DNA from: SYFY01 sp031385325
Lineage (GTDB): Bacteria > Pseudomonadota > Gammaproteobacteria > Pseudomonadales > Azotimanducaceae
Direction of reading: 5' to 3'
Length of the DNA: 64,000 nt
NCBI GenBank assembly: GCA_031385325.1
Contig: JANNBJ010000147.1
Location: 34,450 to 98,449, forward strand
Shown here: positions 55,801 to 63,011 of the stretch, in pieces
Position numbering within the stretch: position 1 is the first letter of the stretch
Layout of the letters: every line of letters begins with the position of its first letter
Made by a program: the position numbers and the translations under genes
The notes under the pieces: model-generated
What the model was told of the DNA's origin: nothing
The model's input: the letters and a program-made list of their open reading frames with translations, nothing else
The model's database searches: none

Positions 55801-56957
55801 AGGACGACGTCGTAAGCATTTTCTGTGCTGGCTCCATCGTGGCGAATGGTCACGACATACTCAACGCGCGTTCCCGCAGCAACGGAGGGTTGAACCACGT
55901 CTTTCGAGATGACGAGGACAGGTTCGTGGTGAACGGTATTGGCAGCGCCGGAGCTGGTGGTTGCGTTGGTGGTCGTTACAGAGGCCACATTGGGAAGCAC
56001 CGTGTTCGCGGTCGTGTCACCAACCACACGTGCATTGAATTCCAGAACGATCAATTCGAGATCACCATCATGTTCGGTATTCAGCACAGTGCCGAAGTTG
56101 AACACCGGATCACTGCCCGACCCCACGCCGCCACTTGAAGGCGACATCACACAGTCCAGACCAAGCGTCGACAGGTCGGTGTTCTGATCGCCCACACGTG
56201 CCGGTGTACCACTGCCACAAACCAGCCCTGATCCCTGTAGATCCGTGCCACTGCCAGACACCAGCCCGACCAGCGTGCGGCTGCCGGGAACATACGCAAG
56301 TCCTGTCGGCAACAGGTCGGTTAACGTGAAACTCTGTGCCGTGCCTTGCAGGACATTAGCCCACACCCGATAGCGGACGATCTCGCCAACAACCAGGCGC
56401 AGCGGATTGTCGATTGCATTGGTATGCGCTTCCGAACTGGCGATGAAGGCTTTCTGCAGCTGAATCGGACGGGTGCTTACGGTATCTGTACCCAACACAG
56501 CAGGCAGCGTCGGGCCACCCAGGGAATTGGCCCACACGGCCGATGCCTGGTTGGTGTAGGTGCTGCTGTCCAGAATGGTGGTCTCGAGATTACAACGAAC
56601 ATCCAGCACCACGTTATCGCCCGGATCCAGCGCGTTCGGGGTGATGCCGCCGAAGCTCGTGAAGGTATAGCCCCCGACAAACGGATCACCTGCGCCACTT
56701 CCGTTGGTCGTGCCGTTCAAGAGACAGTTCTGAAACTCAGGGGGTTGGGTATCCGTAACAACAAGGTCAAACGCAGGTGAATCGCCGATGTTGGTGATGG
56801 TGATGTCGTAGGACGCCAGATCACCAGCTTCACGGTTGGTATCGGTACTGGTGGTCACCACACTGACGGAGAGGTTGGAGGCAGCGTGTCCCAGCCCTGA
56901 CCAGGCAAGTCCACCCAGGCTCAGCAATGCAATCAGCAAAACGCGGCAGGTACGCAT
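46830..56957 (-). CDS. Giant DUF11-SdrD/B-OmpA-beta-barrel surface protein (3,375 aa)
   Basis: Single 10.1-kb open frame. After a leader (MRTCRVLLIALLSLGGLAWSGLGHAAS), about seven to eight DUF11-type beta-sandwich repeats of ~170 residues span residues ~30-1190. An SdrD-B/SpaA-like module (GIAGNSWLDANQNGIFDSGEMPLAGW) lies near 1308, another DUF11 near 1544 and a second B-like piece (IIGKVFNDVDGDGWQDS) near 1680. Two OmpA-like peptidoglycan domains follow near 1918 (VNLWVEAYTDG..ARRRADALIEAL) and 2254 (ELKVQGHTSTK..LSNRRARVVADYL). From ~2520 to the end the sequence is beta-rich with alternating aromatic strands and finishes WFINAVGKY, as outer-membrane barrels do. ATG at 56957. Function unknown; adhesion or cell-envelope anchoring is likely. 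Confidence 0.9.
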   Translation of the reverse strand: MRTCRVLLIALLSLGGLAWSGLGHAASNLSVSVVTTSTDTNREAGDLASYDITITNIGDSPAFDLVVTDTQPPEFQNCLLNGTTNGSGAGDPFVGGYTFTSFGGITPNALDPGDNVVLDVRCNLETTILDSSTYTNQASAVWANSLGGPTLPAVLGTDTVSTRPIQLQKAFIASSEAHTNAIDNPLRLVVGEIVRYRVWANVLQGTAQSFTLTDLLPTGLAYVPGSRTLVGLVSGSGTDLQGSGLVCGSGTPARVGDQNTDLSTLGLDCVMSPSSGGVGSGSDPVFNFGTVLNTEHDGDLELIVLEFNARVVGDTTANTVLPNVASVTTTNATTSSGAANTVHHEPVLVISKDVVQPSVAAGTRVEYVVTIRHDGASTENAYDVVLGDVLPANLTYDGLSGITGPQPPASPGGDTCTAASLVIDDADPNGTGLSVSFAGLPAGEVCEIRYFATTNAALSAGTQIINTSTVNYTSLPLTGTTPNPTGSLPGTEGSYQRQDAATVTIEAPTVLKRITTTSLPETPDNTADTVGDPRPSTIGERVRYRLQTRIPEGTLTAATVTDQLPTGMIYISGTARIALVSDNSAITASPVLSCTSGTAGKSGNDTTIASVVPDCAVEPIGGPFVSGTDPIWNLGNLTTSDGDGNAEYALIEYEAVVANELSGQDGLVMSGPYGLVSGPTNLVSNVVANVIREPHVQVTISANPNPVDNRTVASKVTRFTALIENTGTAAGFQIGAPTSGGYSLALPQNIGSIVPVSVLATGNVFRNGTATTLTTGDLSVTTTLTTGDTLTMGSLVQMAAGATLSIEFDATLLPAFATGVTVNGATSIAYASLPAGTELNGTRTDASLATGAGNAPLTSNAALNDYRSEGSFSISTLAEAPAIELVHDVSAGPAEIGGGQHTLTYRLTITNTGDVDLNNLSLQDSLDTTFGAGNYSISAVRVSSPGSTLLADPAFAGSPSAMQLLLPASTLAAGVIGVVEVDLVVQRPAGTYGNAATVSGRSVRSAVVVTDTDNSDVLLTSNNARLGLAKAAGASVANLDGTFSSTITLTMTNMGAEVLSNIGLVDNIAARITPALVTRVQNVTIAGALSALNPAFDGSANTELLARTQSLAPSASATITFTLVFNPNGNTGPFQNLAVASGESPGNPTPGTPNVTDTSTNGINPDPDGNGIPGDNSVPTPITYTPGENGSVDITDQSIPGDTLQLVVIDADVNTDPVTPQSISVVVVNNRTAEQETRTLTETGPNTGRFENTLPTIFGTSAGVNNDGRMNTQKDDTVTINYSDQLGSNGGVTPRSDTGVVVGVAGIAGNSWLDANQNGIFDSGEMPLAGWTIRVLRNGVQVADVLVAADGSYVVTGLTPGAGYSVTLLHPESGASYNLIDNITLAPEVVVIDQNMPIDPSGIIFDSVSRSPIGGVVVTMVSATSGAPLPAACLLTGQQAQRTGADGFYRFDMLLGARPECPSGSTFLIVPTTPAGYNAGYSVTLPPQASALDPTGLPDPVRVGTSPQPPAVGLPVNYFVSFVLANGDPNIVWNHIPLDPVSVASTGVQLNKQAEQRSTTVGGLVAYTLTITNNTPLALPGVSIVDQLPAGFSYVEDSARLIDGGTLLVSGTRPVTFAGFDLARGQVRRIRYVTRVSAGVVHGEYLNTATPFVGPSPAGASAQAQVTVIADPDFEETTIIGKVFNDVDGDGWQDSAAASDVKLWVWTEGGEPASVMQQIAANEPVAVSGSLTSGIALGDLPGRYGVNDRTGRNSAGVMLDLPVGAHVSRVEVQSREGTRLILSGKGSDEQHHRQVSGGTNGQAMVIRLQTERGSDSQHVRVRVINNGIDEQGLPGVRLATVEGLLIETDAFGRFHLAGVDGGFLERGRNFIMKVDSATLPPGTEFVSENPRVLRLSQGLMNQFDFAVRVPTIEHQSKRLTVKIAEMFFKPGSAVVLPGYRAKLAALAGELRQGAYVNLWVEAYTDGQMQGDAAAALARRRADALIEALCEMAGDDVTRQIEIRMTPSTEDVGLIDTVVLPWLARAVDGVLDVMIPSAVAESADRCLADVCRDKSGIPVVVIENEDGSVYAPSAELDDHGRADLLGEQVVRLKDGGVIWWTEDPTAMAPRLTLIGPAHIPLRDGLVAEDVEFLIYSNYSAFVDEFSIDIHSSDDTDLVRPIAQLRIDNKTGHQQMHRLDWAVKGTRLASGDAINYVLRAVDAQGHEDRTHVQKALLIEGGVLSRQHLKASVDADAIHVGLGLIDQGVTIFLPGKGREQVLAHTAHFTDFGTDLNAQDRAALDSIVEALRAAPRVELKVQGHTSTKRIAPRSRPIIPDNDDLSNRRARVVADYLRKGLGDRVQDSEELGSGPNIPVAENLTEAGQALNRRADATVRGFMPLADEQVTSVPRAMATGLSGDSVSGSGYGLALARNDLAARTIPIYGSRVRVQGDHLGKRLEVVLRGETLPLDEDGQFAVEYLLPVGKHVMPLVITDGDGNSADHQLAVDVSGRYQFLVALADITLSDSSISGAIEPLQADDRYDGDMLIEGRLAFYLKGRIKGKYLVTAQLDTREEELEDLFDNIHRKDAQSLFRRLDPDQYYPVYGDDSTTIADVNTHGRMYARLEWDRSEAVWGNFETGLTGNEVIQYSRGLYGARGSYNSLGVTKFGDTKTSVTAFGSENQTALGHSEFLGTGGSLYYLRHTDVLPGSDKARIEIRDPRSNRVIDNRPLQQGLDYEIDELQGRLVLSRPLMQLAQASAPSLISEGTLAGNEVVLFVDYEYVPNQFDTNQIVLGGNARQWIGNHVAIGATVVDEARGGDDYTLGGVDVTLKAAENTWAKVEYGQSESTQAERFVSTDGGLSFRAVNAGLLDRKGDAASVDIHVNAGDFGGPVNWITNVWAKDVDDEYSVARRDDGANVKEAGVETQLPVGENWKVGARASHYEVTGLANEDRGALTVARKVGERGVLTAEAQHAQTRVPVSGNADATLGAVQYEHRLTDQVTVYGGGQATIDSSSDYDNNDQVHVGTRVAINDDTQAEVEARDGHRGTGAVAGVEHRLNSAHTLYGTVTHSTDTTEDPFVAATSPSLLDTIGTNTTVGHRWAMNDRARLFTEGQFNRGPEGAGLGSAFGLDYALPSGWYAGFTLQDTNLQTVTGEVERSAYSVGGGHTGDRHRYSSRLEYREDEGAGTSSVQWLTTNRVDFRLSNAYRAAAKLNFSRTKNRLTNQDDGRLIEGSAGIAYRPVDNNRLNWFSKYTYLYDLQSIGQENAQTDRRLQVLSWEGIYRVHPQFDLGLKLARREGEVRLLRDGGDWFASDANFAAGSVRWHVMRNWDALAEYRWLDAESDDSQRSGFLISVDRHITDNFHLGVGYSFVDFSDDLTNVDYDFKGWFINAVGKY

Positions 56958-57130
56958 GTGCAAAGGCCATCCATGGCTGAATTGAAATCAATGGCGGCGA
57001 CCGTCCTGTCACCCCGCCCTACGTCAGATTAATGACGCTCTTGTGCAACGCGAGCGCATTCCAGTGAAAGTGTAGACAGCGTCACGTTTGAGCCCTCCTG
57101 TTTTACAGTCGGGTGCAGAGACACGCTCGA

Positions 57131-58525
57131 TCAGGCCAGGCGACCGTAAGGCATCGGCGGGAGTGAAGATTGCAGGGCGCTGCCAATACTCACCAGATCG
57201 GCCTCCTGAAAGCGCCGCCCAACGAGCTGAATGGACGTTGGCAGGCCTGCGGCCAGACCGGTTGGCAACGTCAGGGTTGGATGCCCGGAATAGTTGAAGG
57301 GGGCGGTGAACGTGGTGAACGCAGCACCGGCTTGACGAGTAACTGCACGGGCGTTCATTTCGACCAGTGAAGGCACTGGACCAACCAGGTTCGGGGTAAT
57401 CAACGCATGCACGTCACTGAGCAGGGTATCCAGTTCGGTGCGGAAACGATTGCGCACCAATTCGATTTCTTCATAGGCACTGTCGTTTACCGACAGACCA
57501 AGATCCAGCAGACCAGCCAGTACAGGACCATAGTCCTTCCGCCGCGCTGGAAAGTACTGCTCATGGGCTCGTGCACATTCTCGGGCGCAGGTCACCACCC
57601 ACTTGCTGACCAGCACGTGATATTCGGCCGGCATCACAACTTCGCGCACGTTCGCGCCGAGTTGAACGCATCGCTCAACCGCGTCTCGAATCGCCTGACA
57701 GACCGATTGATCAACCCCACTTTCGGCGTAGTGCCAGTCCACCGCCAGTTCGACGCCCTGTAACGCCCGGCTTTGCGCCGCGACATAGTTGGGAACCACA
57801 AGATCGGCAGTGGTTCGATCACGTGGGTCAAGGCCCGCAATCACGCCAAGAATGCGCGCGGCGTCGGCCACCGTGCGTGTGATCGGTCCGATATGGTCGA
57901 GGCTCTCGGCCAACGGAAACGCACCGAAGCGACTGACACGCCCATAGGTGGGCTTGAGTCCGACCACACCACAACTGGCGGAAGGAAAACGGATGGAGCC
58001 ACCGGTATCGGTGCCCAACGCGCCATAACAGAGCCGTGCAGCAACCGCGACCCCGGAACCGGATGATGAGACACCTGACCAAAGACTGGCGTCCCACGGG
58101 TTCACAGGTGGATCGATATCGGGATGATGGGCCGAAAAAGCGCCTTCGGTGAGCTGGGTTCTGCCAATGATGACGGCGCCGGCCTGTTCAAGTCGCTCAA
58201 CCACGGTGGCAGTAGTGGACGGTCGAAACTGCGCCATCACCCGAGTGCCACTGGCGACCGGTTCGAAAGCCATGAACAACAGATCCTTCGCCGCAACCGG
58301 CACACCATGCAAGGCGCCGAGCGGCTTGCCATCACGGCGATTCAGATCCAGCTGTCGTGCCCGCTCCAGTGCCGCGTCGGCTCTGACCGTTGCATACGCC
58401 TTGTAGCGAGGATCGAGCCGCGTGATGCGATCAAGCAGATGTCCTGTCACGGTTTCCGAAGTCAACGCACCACTCTTCATGTGCTGACAGACTTCCGTCA
58501 GGGACTGTTCATGCAGATCGTTCAT
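57131..58525 (-). CDS. Amidase (amidase signature family)
   Basis: Amide hydrolase of 464 aa. The triad Lys is in GVPVAAKDLLF, and the serines are in SGVSSSGSGVAVAARLCYGALGTDTGGSIRFPSASCG; the last segment is a standard amidase signature. It ends PTGLAAGLPTSIQLVGRRFQEADLV. Different subfamily from the amidase at 28.6 kb. It overlaps the FAD-oxidase upstream by ATGA, so the two are co-expressed and may act on the same nitrogenous acid. Confidence 0.93.
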   Translation of the reverse strand: MNDLHEQSLTEVCQHMKSGALTSETVTGHLLDRITRLDPRYKAYATVRADAALERARQLDLNRRDGKPLGALHGVPVAAKDLLFMAFEPVASGTRVMAQFRPSTTATVVERLEQAGAVIIGRTQLTEGAFSAHHPDIDPPVNPWDASLWSGVSSSGSGVAVAARLCYGALGTDTGGSIRFPSASCGVVGLKPTYGRVSRFGAFPLAESLDHIGPITRTVADAARILGVIAGLDPRDRTTADLVVPNYVAAQSRALQGVELAVDWHYAESGVDQSVCQAIRDAVERCVQLGANVREVVMPAEYHVLVSKWVVTCARECARAHEQYFPARRKDYGPVLAGLLDLGLSVNDSAYEEIELVRNRFRTELDTLLSDVHALITPNLVGPVPSLVEMNARAVTRQAGAAFTTFTAPFNYSGHPTLTLPTGLAAGLPTSIQLVGRRFQEADLVSIGSALQSSLPPMPYGRLA

Positions 58526-59916
58526 GACAGGCGATCAAACACCTTGCCCGCATTGAGCAGTCCTTTTGGGTCGAGAGCGTGTTTAAGTGTACGCATCAAG
58601 CCAATTTCATCGGCGCTGCGAGACACGCCCAGCCAGGGCTTCTTTTCCAGCCCCACACCGTGTTCGGCCGACACCGATCCGCCGATGGCACGCAGCGGCT
58701 CATACACGCAGCTTTCGACCCGCTGCCGATGTTCTGGTCCACCGGCACCAACTCCAATCACAAAGTGGAGGTTGCCATCACCCATATGTCCGAATGTGAA
58801 GTTGGTGTACTTGCCATAACCTTCTGCCAGCCGTCGATTGACTTCATCGACGTAGGCTTCCATCCGCGACAGTCGCAGACTCACATCAAACGTAAAGGAA
58901 GGCGAATAACGAAACGTCTGCTCCACATCATCGCGCATGCCCCAGAGTTGCAAACGCTGCGCTTCGGAGCTGGCAATCACCGCGTCCGCAATCAGACCGG
59001 ATTCATAGGCCGCTTCAAGCGCTGATTGCACCACCGCTTCATCGGCACCCAGCGCCTCGATCAGCACATAAAACGGAAACGTCTGTGGCAGCGGTGGCTG
59101 ACTTTTCGCAGGCGTGGTGGTCACCAGCGTGTAGAAGTTGTTCCACATGACTTCGAACGCCGACAACGTGCCACCAGTTCGTGCATCCATCATCTTCAGC
59201 AGTTGACCGAGCTTCTCAAAGCTCTCGACAGCGACGAACAGAGTGGACTGTGTGGTTGGCTTTTCACGCAAGCGCACCACCGCACGGGTAACGATCCCCA
59301 GACTGCCTTCCGTGCCAATGAACAACTGCTTCAGATCGTAGCCTGCGTTGTTCTTGATCATGCGGTTCATGGAACTGACGACGGTGCCGTCCGCGAGCAC
59401 CGCTTCGAGGCCAAGCACCATGTCCCGCGTCATGCCATAACGGATCACCCGATTACCCCCGGCATTGGTGGAGATGTTACCGCCGATGGTGCAACTGCCA
59501 CGGCCACCCAGATCGAGGGGATACATCAGTCCCTGCGCATCGGCGGCCTCCTGCAGGGTTTGCAGGATGACACCAGCCTGCACAACCGCAGTTCGGTCGA
59601 TCGGGTCAATCTCTTCGATGACGTTCATCCGCTCCAGCGAAATCACGACATCATCCGGTGAGGTGTCGCTGCCGTGGACCAGGCCGGTCAATCCGCCGTG
59701 GGCGATGACACGCTGGTCATGGGCGTAACAGATGGCCATGGCACGACTGACGTCCTGCGTTGAGCGGGCTCGCACCAAGGCCTTGGCTTGAATGGTGTCA
59801 CGTCGCCAGATCCCCGCCGAACGACCGTGTACGTCGTCGCCGGTCAGTACCACATCCTGGCCGAGTTCGGCGCGCAGCGTGTCGACTACCTTGTCGCCCG
59901 TTGTTGTCATGTTCAT
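58522..59916 (-). CDS. FAD-binding oxidase/dehydrogenase, GlcD/D-2-hydroxyacid dehydrogenase type
   Basis: Flavoenzyme of 464 aa. The FAD PCMH domain shows VIAHGGLTGLVHGSD and MYPLDLGGRGSCTIGGNISTNAGGNRVIRYG; the C-terminal FAD-oxidase domain has the metal-binding NFTFGHMGDGNLHF and SAEHGVGLEKKPW. This fits D-2-hydroxyacid dehydrogenases (glycolate, lactate or 2-hydroxyglutarate). Precedes the amidase by ATGA and starts directly after the methyltransferase stop. Confidence 0.93.
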   Translation of the reverse strand: MNMTTTGDKVVDTLRAELGQDVVLTGDDVHGRSAGIWRRDTIQAKALVRARSTQDVSRAMAICYAHDQRVIAHGGLTGLVHGSDTSPDDVVISLERMNVIEEIDPIDRTAVVQAGVILQTLQEAADAQGLMYPLDLGGRGSCTIGGNISTNAGGNRVIRYGMTRDMVLGLEAVLADGTVVSSMNRMIKNNAGYDLKQLFIGTEGSLGIVTRAVVRLREKPTTQSTLFVAVESFEKLGQLLKMMDARTGGTLSAFEVMWNNFYTLVTTTPAKSQPPLPQTFPFYVLIEALGADEAVVQSALEAAYESGLIADAVIASSEAQRLQLWGMRDDVEQTFRYSPSFTFDVSLRLSRMEAYVDEVNRRLAEGYGKYTNFTFGHMGDGNLHFVIGVGAGGPEHRQRVESCVYEPLRAIGGSVSAEHGVGLEKKPWLGVSRSADEIGLMRTLKHALDPKGLLNAGKVFDRLS

Positions 59917-60705
59917 TCAGACTCCCTTTTCAGCAGTCACAAGAAACTGGGGCAAACAGAACAGAAATCGGCCGTCAGGAACTGAAGCACGCGCTTCATC
60001 AAGCATGGCCGTAACCTCGGCAGTGGGCATGGTATTGAAGGTCCTGATGTAGCCACTCATGTTGGTCAACACGTTGAGTCCATTGCCCAGCTGATCAGGC
60101 GCCACGGACATTCGTACCCTGGCCGACTCGAAGCCGGCAGTTCGCAACGCGCCTGCGGCTTTGCGTCCAATGAACGGCTCCTTGAACGCCGGCGACGCCG
60201 CCAGAAAAAATGCATCGGTGCGTGACTTGCCCCACGGCTCGACCAGAACAAAGCCCCAATCGCTGTCGATCACGTGAGCGCGTCCACCCGGCTTGGTGAC
60301 GCGGAACACTTCGGCCAGTGTGCCCGGAAGGTTCGGCACGTACTCGAGCACATTTTTCATGATCACCCGATCAAACGTGGCATCAGGAAATGGCAATCGA
60401 TGATCATGCACGTGGTGAAAATTGACGTTATCCATGGTGACCGCGCGACCATTCGCGTCTTCGACAAACCGCACGTTGATGTCGACCCCGTCAACCCTGC
60501 CCTGGGGTCCAACCTGGCCGGCCAGGCCGATCGCAAAAAAGCCGGGACCACAGCCAATATCCAGCACGCGCTGGCCGGCGTTGAGGTCCGCGCCTTCCAG
60601 CAACGCCAGTTGTGCATCGCGCCAGATGAACATCTGCTCATAACGGGCGATGCGCTCGTCTTCGATTTCGCGCCAATGATCGGTGAAAAAAGTAGCTTCG
60701 CTCAT
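59917..60705 (-). CDS. SAM-dependent methyltransferase (UbiE-like)
   Basis: Methyltransferase of 262 aa. SAM motif I is VLDIGCGPGFFAIGLAG; the acidic loop is GVDINVRFVEDAN, followed by VIMKNVLEYVPNLPGTLAEVFRVTKPGGRAHVIDSDWG. Start at 60705 chosen for the GGGAGG site; an in-frame ATG nine codons earlier lies inside the leader. Heads a three-gene reverse run with the FAD enzyme and amidase. Substrate unknown. Confidence 0.88.
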   Translation of the reverse strand: MSEATFFTDHWREIEDERIARYEQMFIWRDAQLALLEGADLNAGQRVLDIGCGPGFFAIGLAGQVGPQGRVDGVDINVRFVEDANGRAVTMDNVNFHHVHDHRLPFPDATFDRVIMKNVLEYVPNLPGTLAEVFRVTKPGGRAHVIDSDWGFVLVEPWGKSRTDAFFLAASPAFKEPFIGRKAAGALRTAGFESARVRMSVAPDQLGNGLNVLTNMSGYIRTFNTMPTAEVTAMLDEARASVPDGRFLFCLPQFLVTAEKGV

Positions 60706-60751
60706 CAAGGCCTCCCGGGTTGCCGTGATCATACTGGTCTGCGCCGGAGGC

Positions 60752-61999
60752 TTACAGTTCGTTGAGCTGTCGGTTCAGCCACGCGCGCTCGGGGGCTGAA
60801 TCAGCAAGCTCGATCGCCTGACCATAGGCGGTGCGCGCATTGACGAGCTGACCAACTTGCCGATAAACATGAGCAAGCGCTGCCGCCAACGGTTGATAAC
60901 CGCTCAGACGGCTGTCACCACGCAAGGTTTCCAGTCGCGTGAGGGCCGTCGCCGGGTCACCCGCATGGGCGATGGCAACGGCATGATTCACGCAGACTAC
61001 CGGCGAAGGGTCATGCCGCTCGAGCAATTGAAACAAACCAGTGATCTGCACCCAGTCAGTCTGCGAACCGTCAGCCTGCGAGTGCAACGACGCGATGGCC
61101 GCCTGAATCTGAAAAGACTCCGGTGGATGTCGTGCGGCAACCACGGCATCAATGATCGCCCGACCTTCGCGGATACACGACCAGTCCCACAGATTTCGAT
61201 CCTGCGCATCAAGAGGCACGAACTCACCGCCAGGACCATACCGCGCCGCTGTCCGCGCACTGGTCAGGAGCATGAGCGCCAACAGTGATTTGGCGACTGC
61301 GCTATGAACAAGAATACGCACCAGCAACCGCCCCAGCCGAATGGCCTGCTCCATCAGGCGCTGACGCCGCACATCGATGCTGCCTTGATGCGCATAGCCA
61401 TAGTTGAACAGCAGGTAAACAATCCGCAGAACGGCCTGCTGTCTCGATGCAAGCTCCTCACCGACCGGTGCCCTGAAGTCGACACCACTGTTGGCAAGTC
61501 TGGCGGCAAGTCTGGTGGCAAGTCTGGCCTTGGCGCGGGTCAGCCGACGTTCGATGGCATCGCGCTGGGTCAGCAGTGCAGCGGCAATTTCCGCCACGGA
61601 AAAATCGAGCACCACCCTCAGCGTCAAGGCAATCTGCGAATCTTCACTGAGCGCTGGATGACAGCATGAGAACAGCAGCCGCAGTAAATCATCATTCAGA
61701 TGCAGGTTTTCCGCAGCATCAGCGATATCCGACTCAATGTCCGCCACATCCCACGGCTGCGCCAGCGGCGACTCGAAGTGGCTCCGCCGCAGACGGTCAA
61801 TCGCCAGATTGCGCCCGACCGTAACAAGCCACGCCACCGGATGATCGGGTACACCCAGGCGACGCCAATCAGCGAGCGCCTTGAACATCGCATCGTGAGC
61901 GGCGTCCTGGGCGATGTCGATGTCGCCAAACAGGCGTGTCAACGCGGCAACGACCCGTGGGTAGGCAGCCTTGATGACTGCACCAAAGTCCTCACCCAT
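60752..61999 (-). CDS. ECF RNA polymerase sigma factor with C-terminal TPR-like extension (ECF42-like)
   Basis: Sigma factor of 415 aa, about twice the usual ECF length. Region 2 contains DIDIAQDAAHDAMFKALADWRRLGVPDHPVAWLVTVGRNLAIDRLRR; region 4 is ALTLRVVLDFSVAEIAAALLTQRDAIERRLTRAK. From about residue 185 a helical DUF6596-like C-terminal domain follows (VLRIVYLLFNYGY, YQPLAAALAHVYRQVGQLVNARTAYGQAIELA), with TPR-like repeats. No anti-sigma gene adjoins; the partner is the YciI/DGPF gene, joined by TGATG, the hallmark of ECF42 loci. A 12-bp triplicated repeat lies in the linker. Confidence 0.92.
   Translation of the reverse strand: MGEDFGAVIKAAYPRVVAALTRLFGDIDIAQDAAHDAMFKALADWRRLGVPDHPVAWLVTVGRNLAIDRLRRSHFESPLAQPWDVADIESDIADAAENLHLNDDLLRLLFSCCHPALSEDSQIALTLRVVLDFSVAEIAAALLTQRDAIERRLTRAKARLATRLAARLANSGVDFRAPVGEELASRQQAVLRIVYLLFNYGYAHQGSIDVRRQRLMEQAIRLGRLLVRILVHSAVAKSLLALMLLTSARTAARYGPGGEFVPLDAQDRNLWDWSCIREGRAIIDAVVAARHPPESFQIQAAIASLHSQADGSQTDWVQITGLFQLLERHDPSPVVCVNHAVAIAHAGDPATALTRLETLRGDSRLSGYQPLAAALAHVYRQVGQLVNARTAYGQAIELADSAPERAWLNRQLNEL
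61493..61528. repeat. Three exact-phase 12-bp tandem repeats inside the sigma-factor gene
   Basis: GGCAAGTCTGGC, GGCAAGTCTGGT, GGCAAGTCTGGC in a row. On the coding strand each gives one (A/T)RLA unit in the linker between sigma region 4 and the C-terminal domain, so changes in copy number would keep the frame. Confidence 0.85.
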
Positions 62000-62364
62000 C
62001 AGGTCTGGAGCAGTCCGCTGTGATCGGCCACCGGACGCACCTCGACGGTACCGGTCGCTGCATCGGGGATCATGGCGGCGTACTCGAGCGCGCGATCCAG
62101 CGTTGGCACATCAACCAGATAAAAGCCGGCCAGCTGTTCGCGAGTTTCGGCAAACGGTCCATCGGTCACCTGTCGACTGCCACCTCGCACACGCAGGCTC
62201 ACCGCCGTCGCCGTCGGCATCAACGGATGGCCGATGTAGGACACGCCATCGGCGCGCAGCTTTTCATTCAGCAACTGATGCTGCCGCATCACCAGGGATT
62301 GTTCGGCCGGGGACTTGCTGGCCCAGAGTTCTTCGGCTTCGTAAATCATGAGCAGGTATTGCAC
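61999..62364 (-). CDS. YciI/DGPF-domain protein
   Basis: Small dimeric protein of 121 aa: QYLLMIYEAEELWASKS, then the eponymous DGPF in QVTDGPFAETREQLAGFYLVDVPTLDRALEYAAMIP. Such proteins are the conserved neighbours of ECF42 sigma factors; their biochemical role is unsettled. GTG at 62364 with GGGAGA upstream; overlaps the sigma gene by TGATG. Divergent from the methyltransferase at 62432 (67-bp shared promoter region). Confidence 0.92.
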   Translation of the reverse strand: MQYLLMIYEAEELWASKSPAEQSLVMRQHQLLNEKLRADGVSYIGHPLMPTATAVSLRVRGGSRQVTDGPFAETREQLAGFYLVDVPTLDRALEYAAMIPDAATGTVEVRPVADHSGLLQT

Positions 62365-62431
62365 GAGCGTGATCTCCCGTTTGTTGATTACACTGACGCC
62401 ATCCAGACGAACGAGCCAGTGCTTTCCGGAC

Positions 62432-63010
62432 ATGCCGAACTTCGACGCCGCCTACTATCAACGCTTTTATTACAACCCGGCAACCCGCGCCGCAACACCC
62501 GAGCATGCAAAACGCCAGGCCCGTTTCATCGCCAGCTACCTCAAGTTCGTGGAGTTGCCGGTAACCTCGATCCTGGACATGGGCTGCGGAGTCGGCCGCG
62601 TGCTGCGCGCACTTGGCAAGGAATTCCCCGAAGCGACCCTGACCGGCGTCGAATACAGCGACTATCTGTGCGAGCGCCACGGCTGGAAACAAGGTTCTGT
62701 CGTGGACTACCGCGGCAAGACACATGACCTGGTGGTCTGTAACGATGTGCTGGCCTACCTGGACCGCCGCGCCTGCGAGGACGCCATCAACAATCTGGCC
62801 CGCCTCTGCAAGGGTGCGCTCTACCTCGGCGCCCTGACGAGAGAAGATGTGGCAGTGGTCGACACAGACCGCACCGATCCGGATCAGCACCTGCGTTCAA
62901 CCTCCTGGTATCGACGCCGCCTGCACCAGCATTTCATCACCATTGGCGGCGGTCTGTTTCTCAAGAAACCGAGCCGTGTGCCGATGTGGGCGCTGGATGT
63001 GCTGAGCTGA
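62432..63010 (+). CDS. SAM-dependent methyltransferase
   Basis: Small methyltransferase of 192 aa with SILDMGCGVGRVLRALG (motif I), LTGVEYSDYLCERHG and VVCNDVLAYLDRRACEDAINNLAR. The first residues PNFDAAYYQRFYYNPATRAATPEHAKRQ are conserved in proteins of this size. Acts on an unknown small molecule. Begins at 62432; in-frame codons upstream lie in the divergent promoter. Followed by a GNAT gene 1 bp later. Confidence 0.85.
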   Translation: MPNFDAAYYQRFYYNPATRAATPEHAKRQARFIASYLKFVELPVTSILDMGCGVGRVLRALGKEFPEATLTGVEYSDYLCERHGWKQGSVVDYRGKTHDLVVCNDVLAYLDRRACEDAINNLARLCKGALYLGALTREDVAVVDTDRTDPDQHLRSTSWYRRRLHQHFITIGGGLFLKKPSRVPMWALDVLS

Positions 63011-63011
63011 C

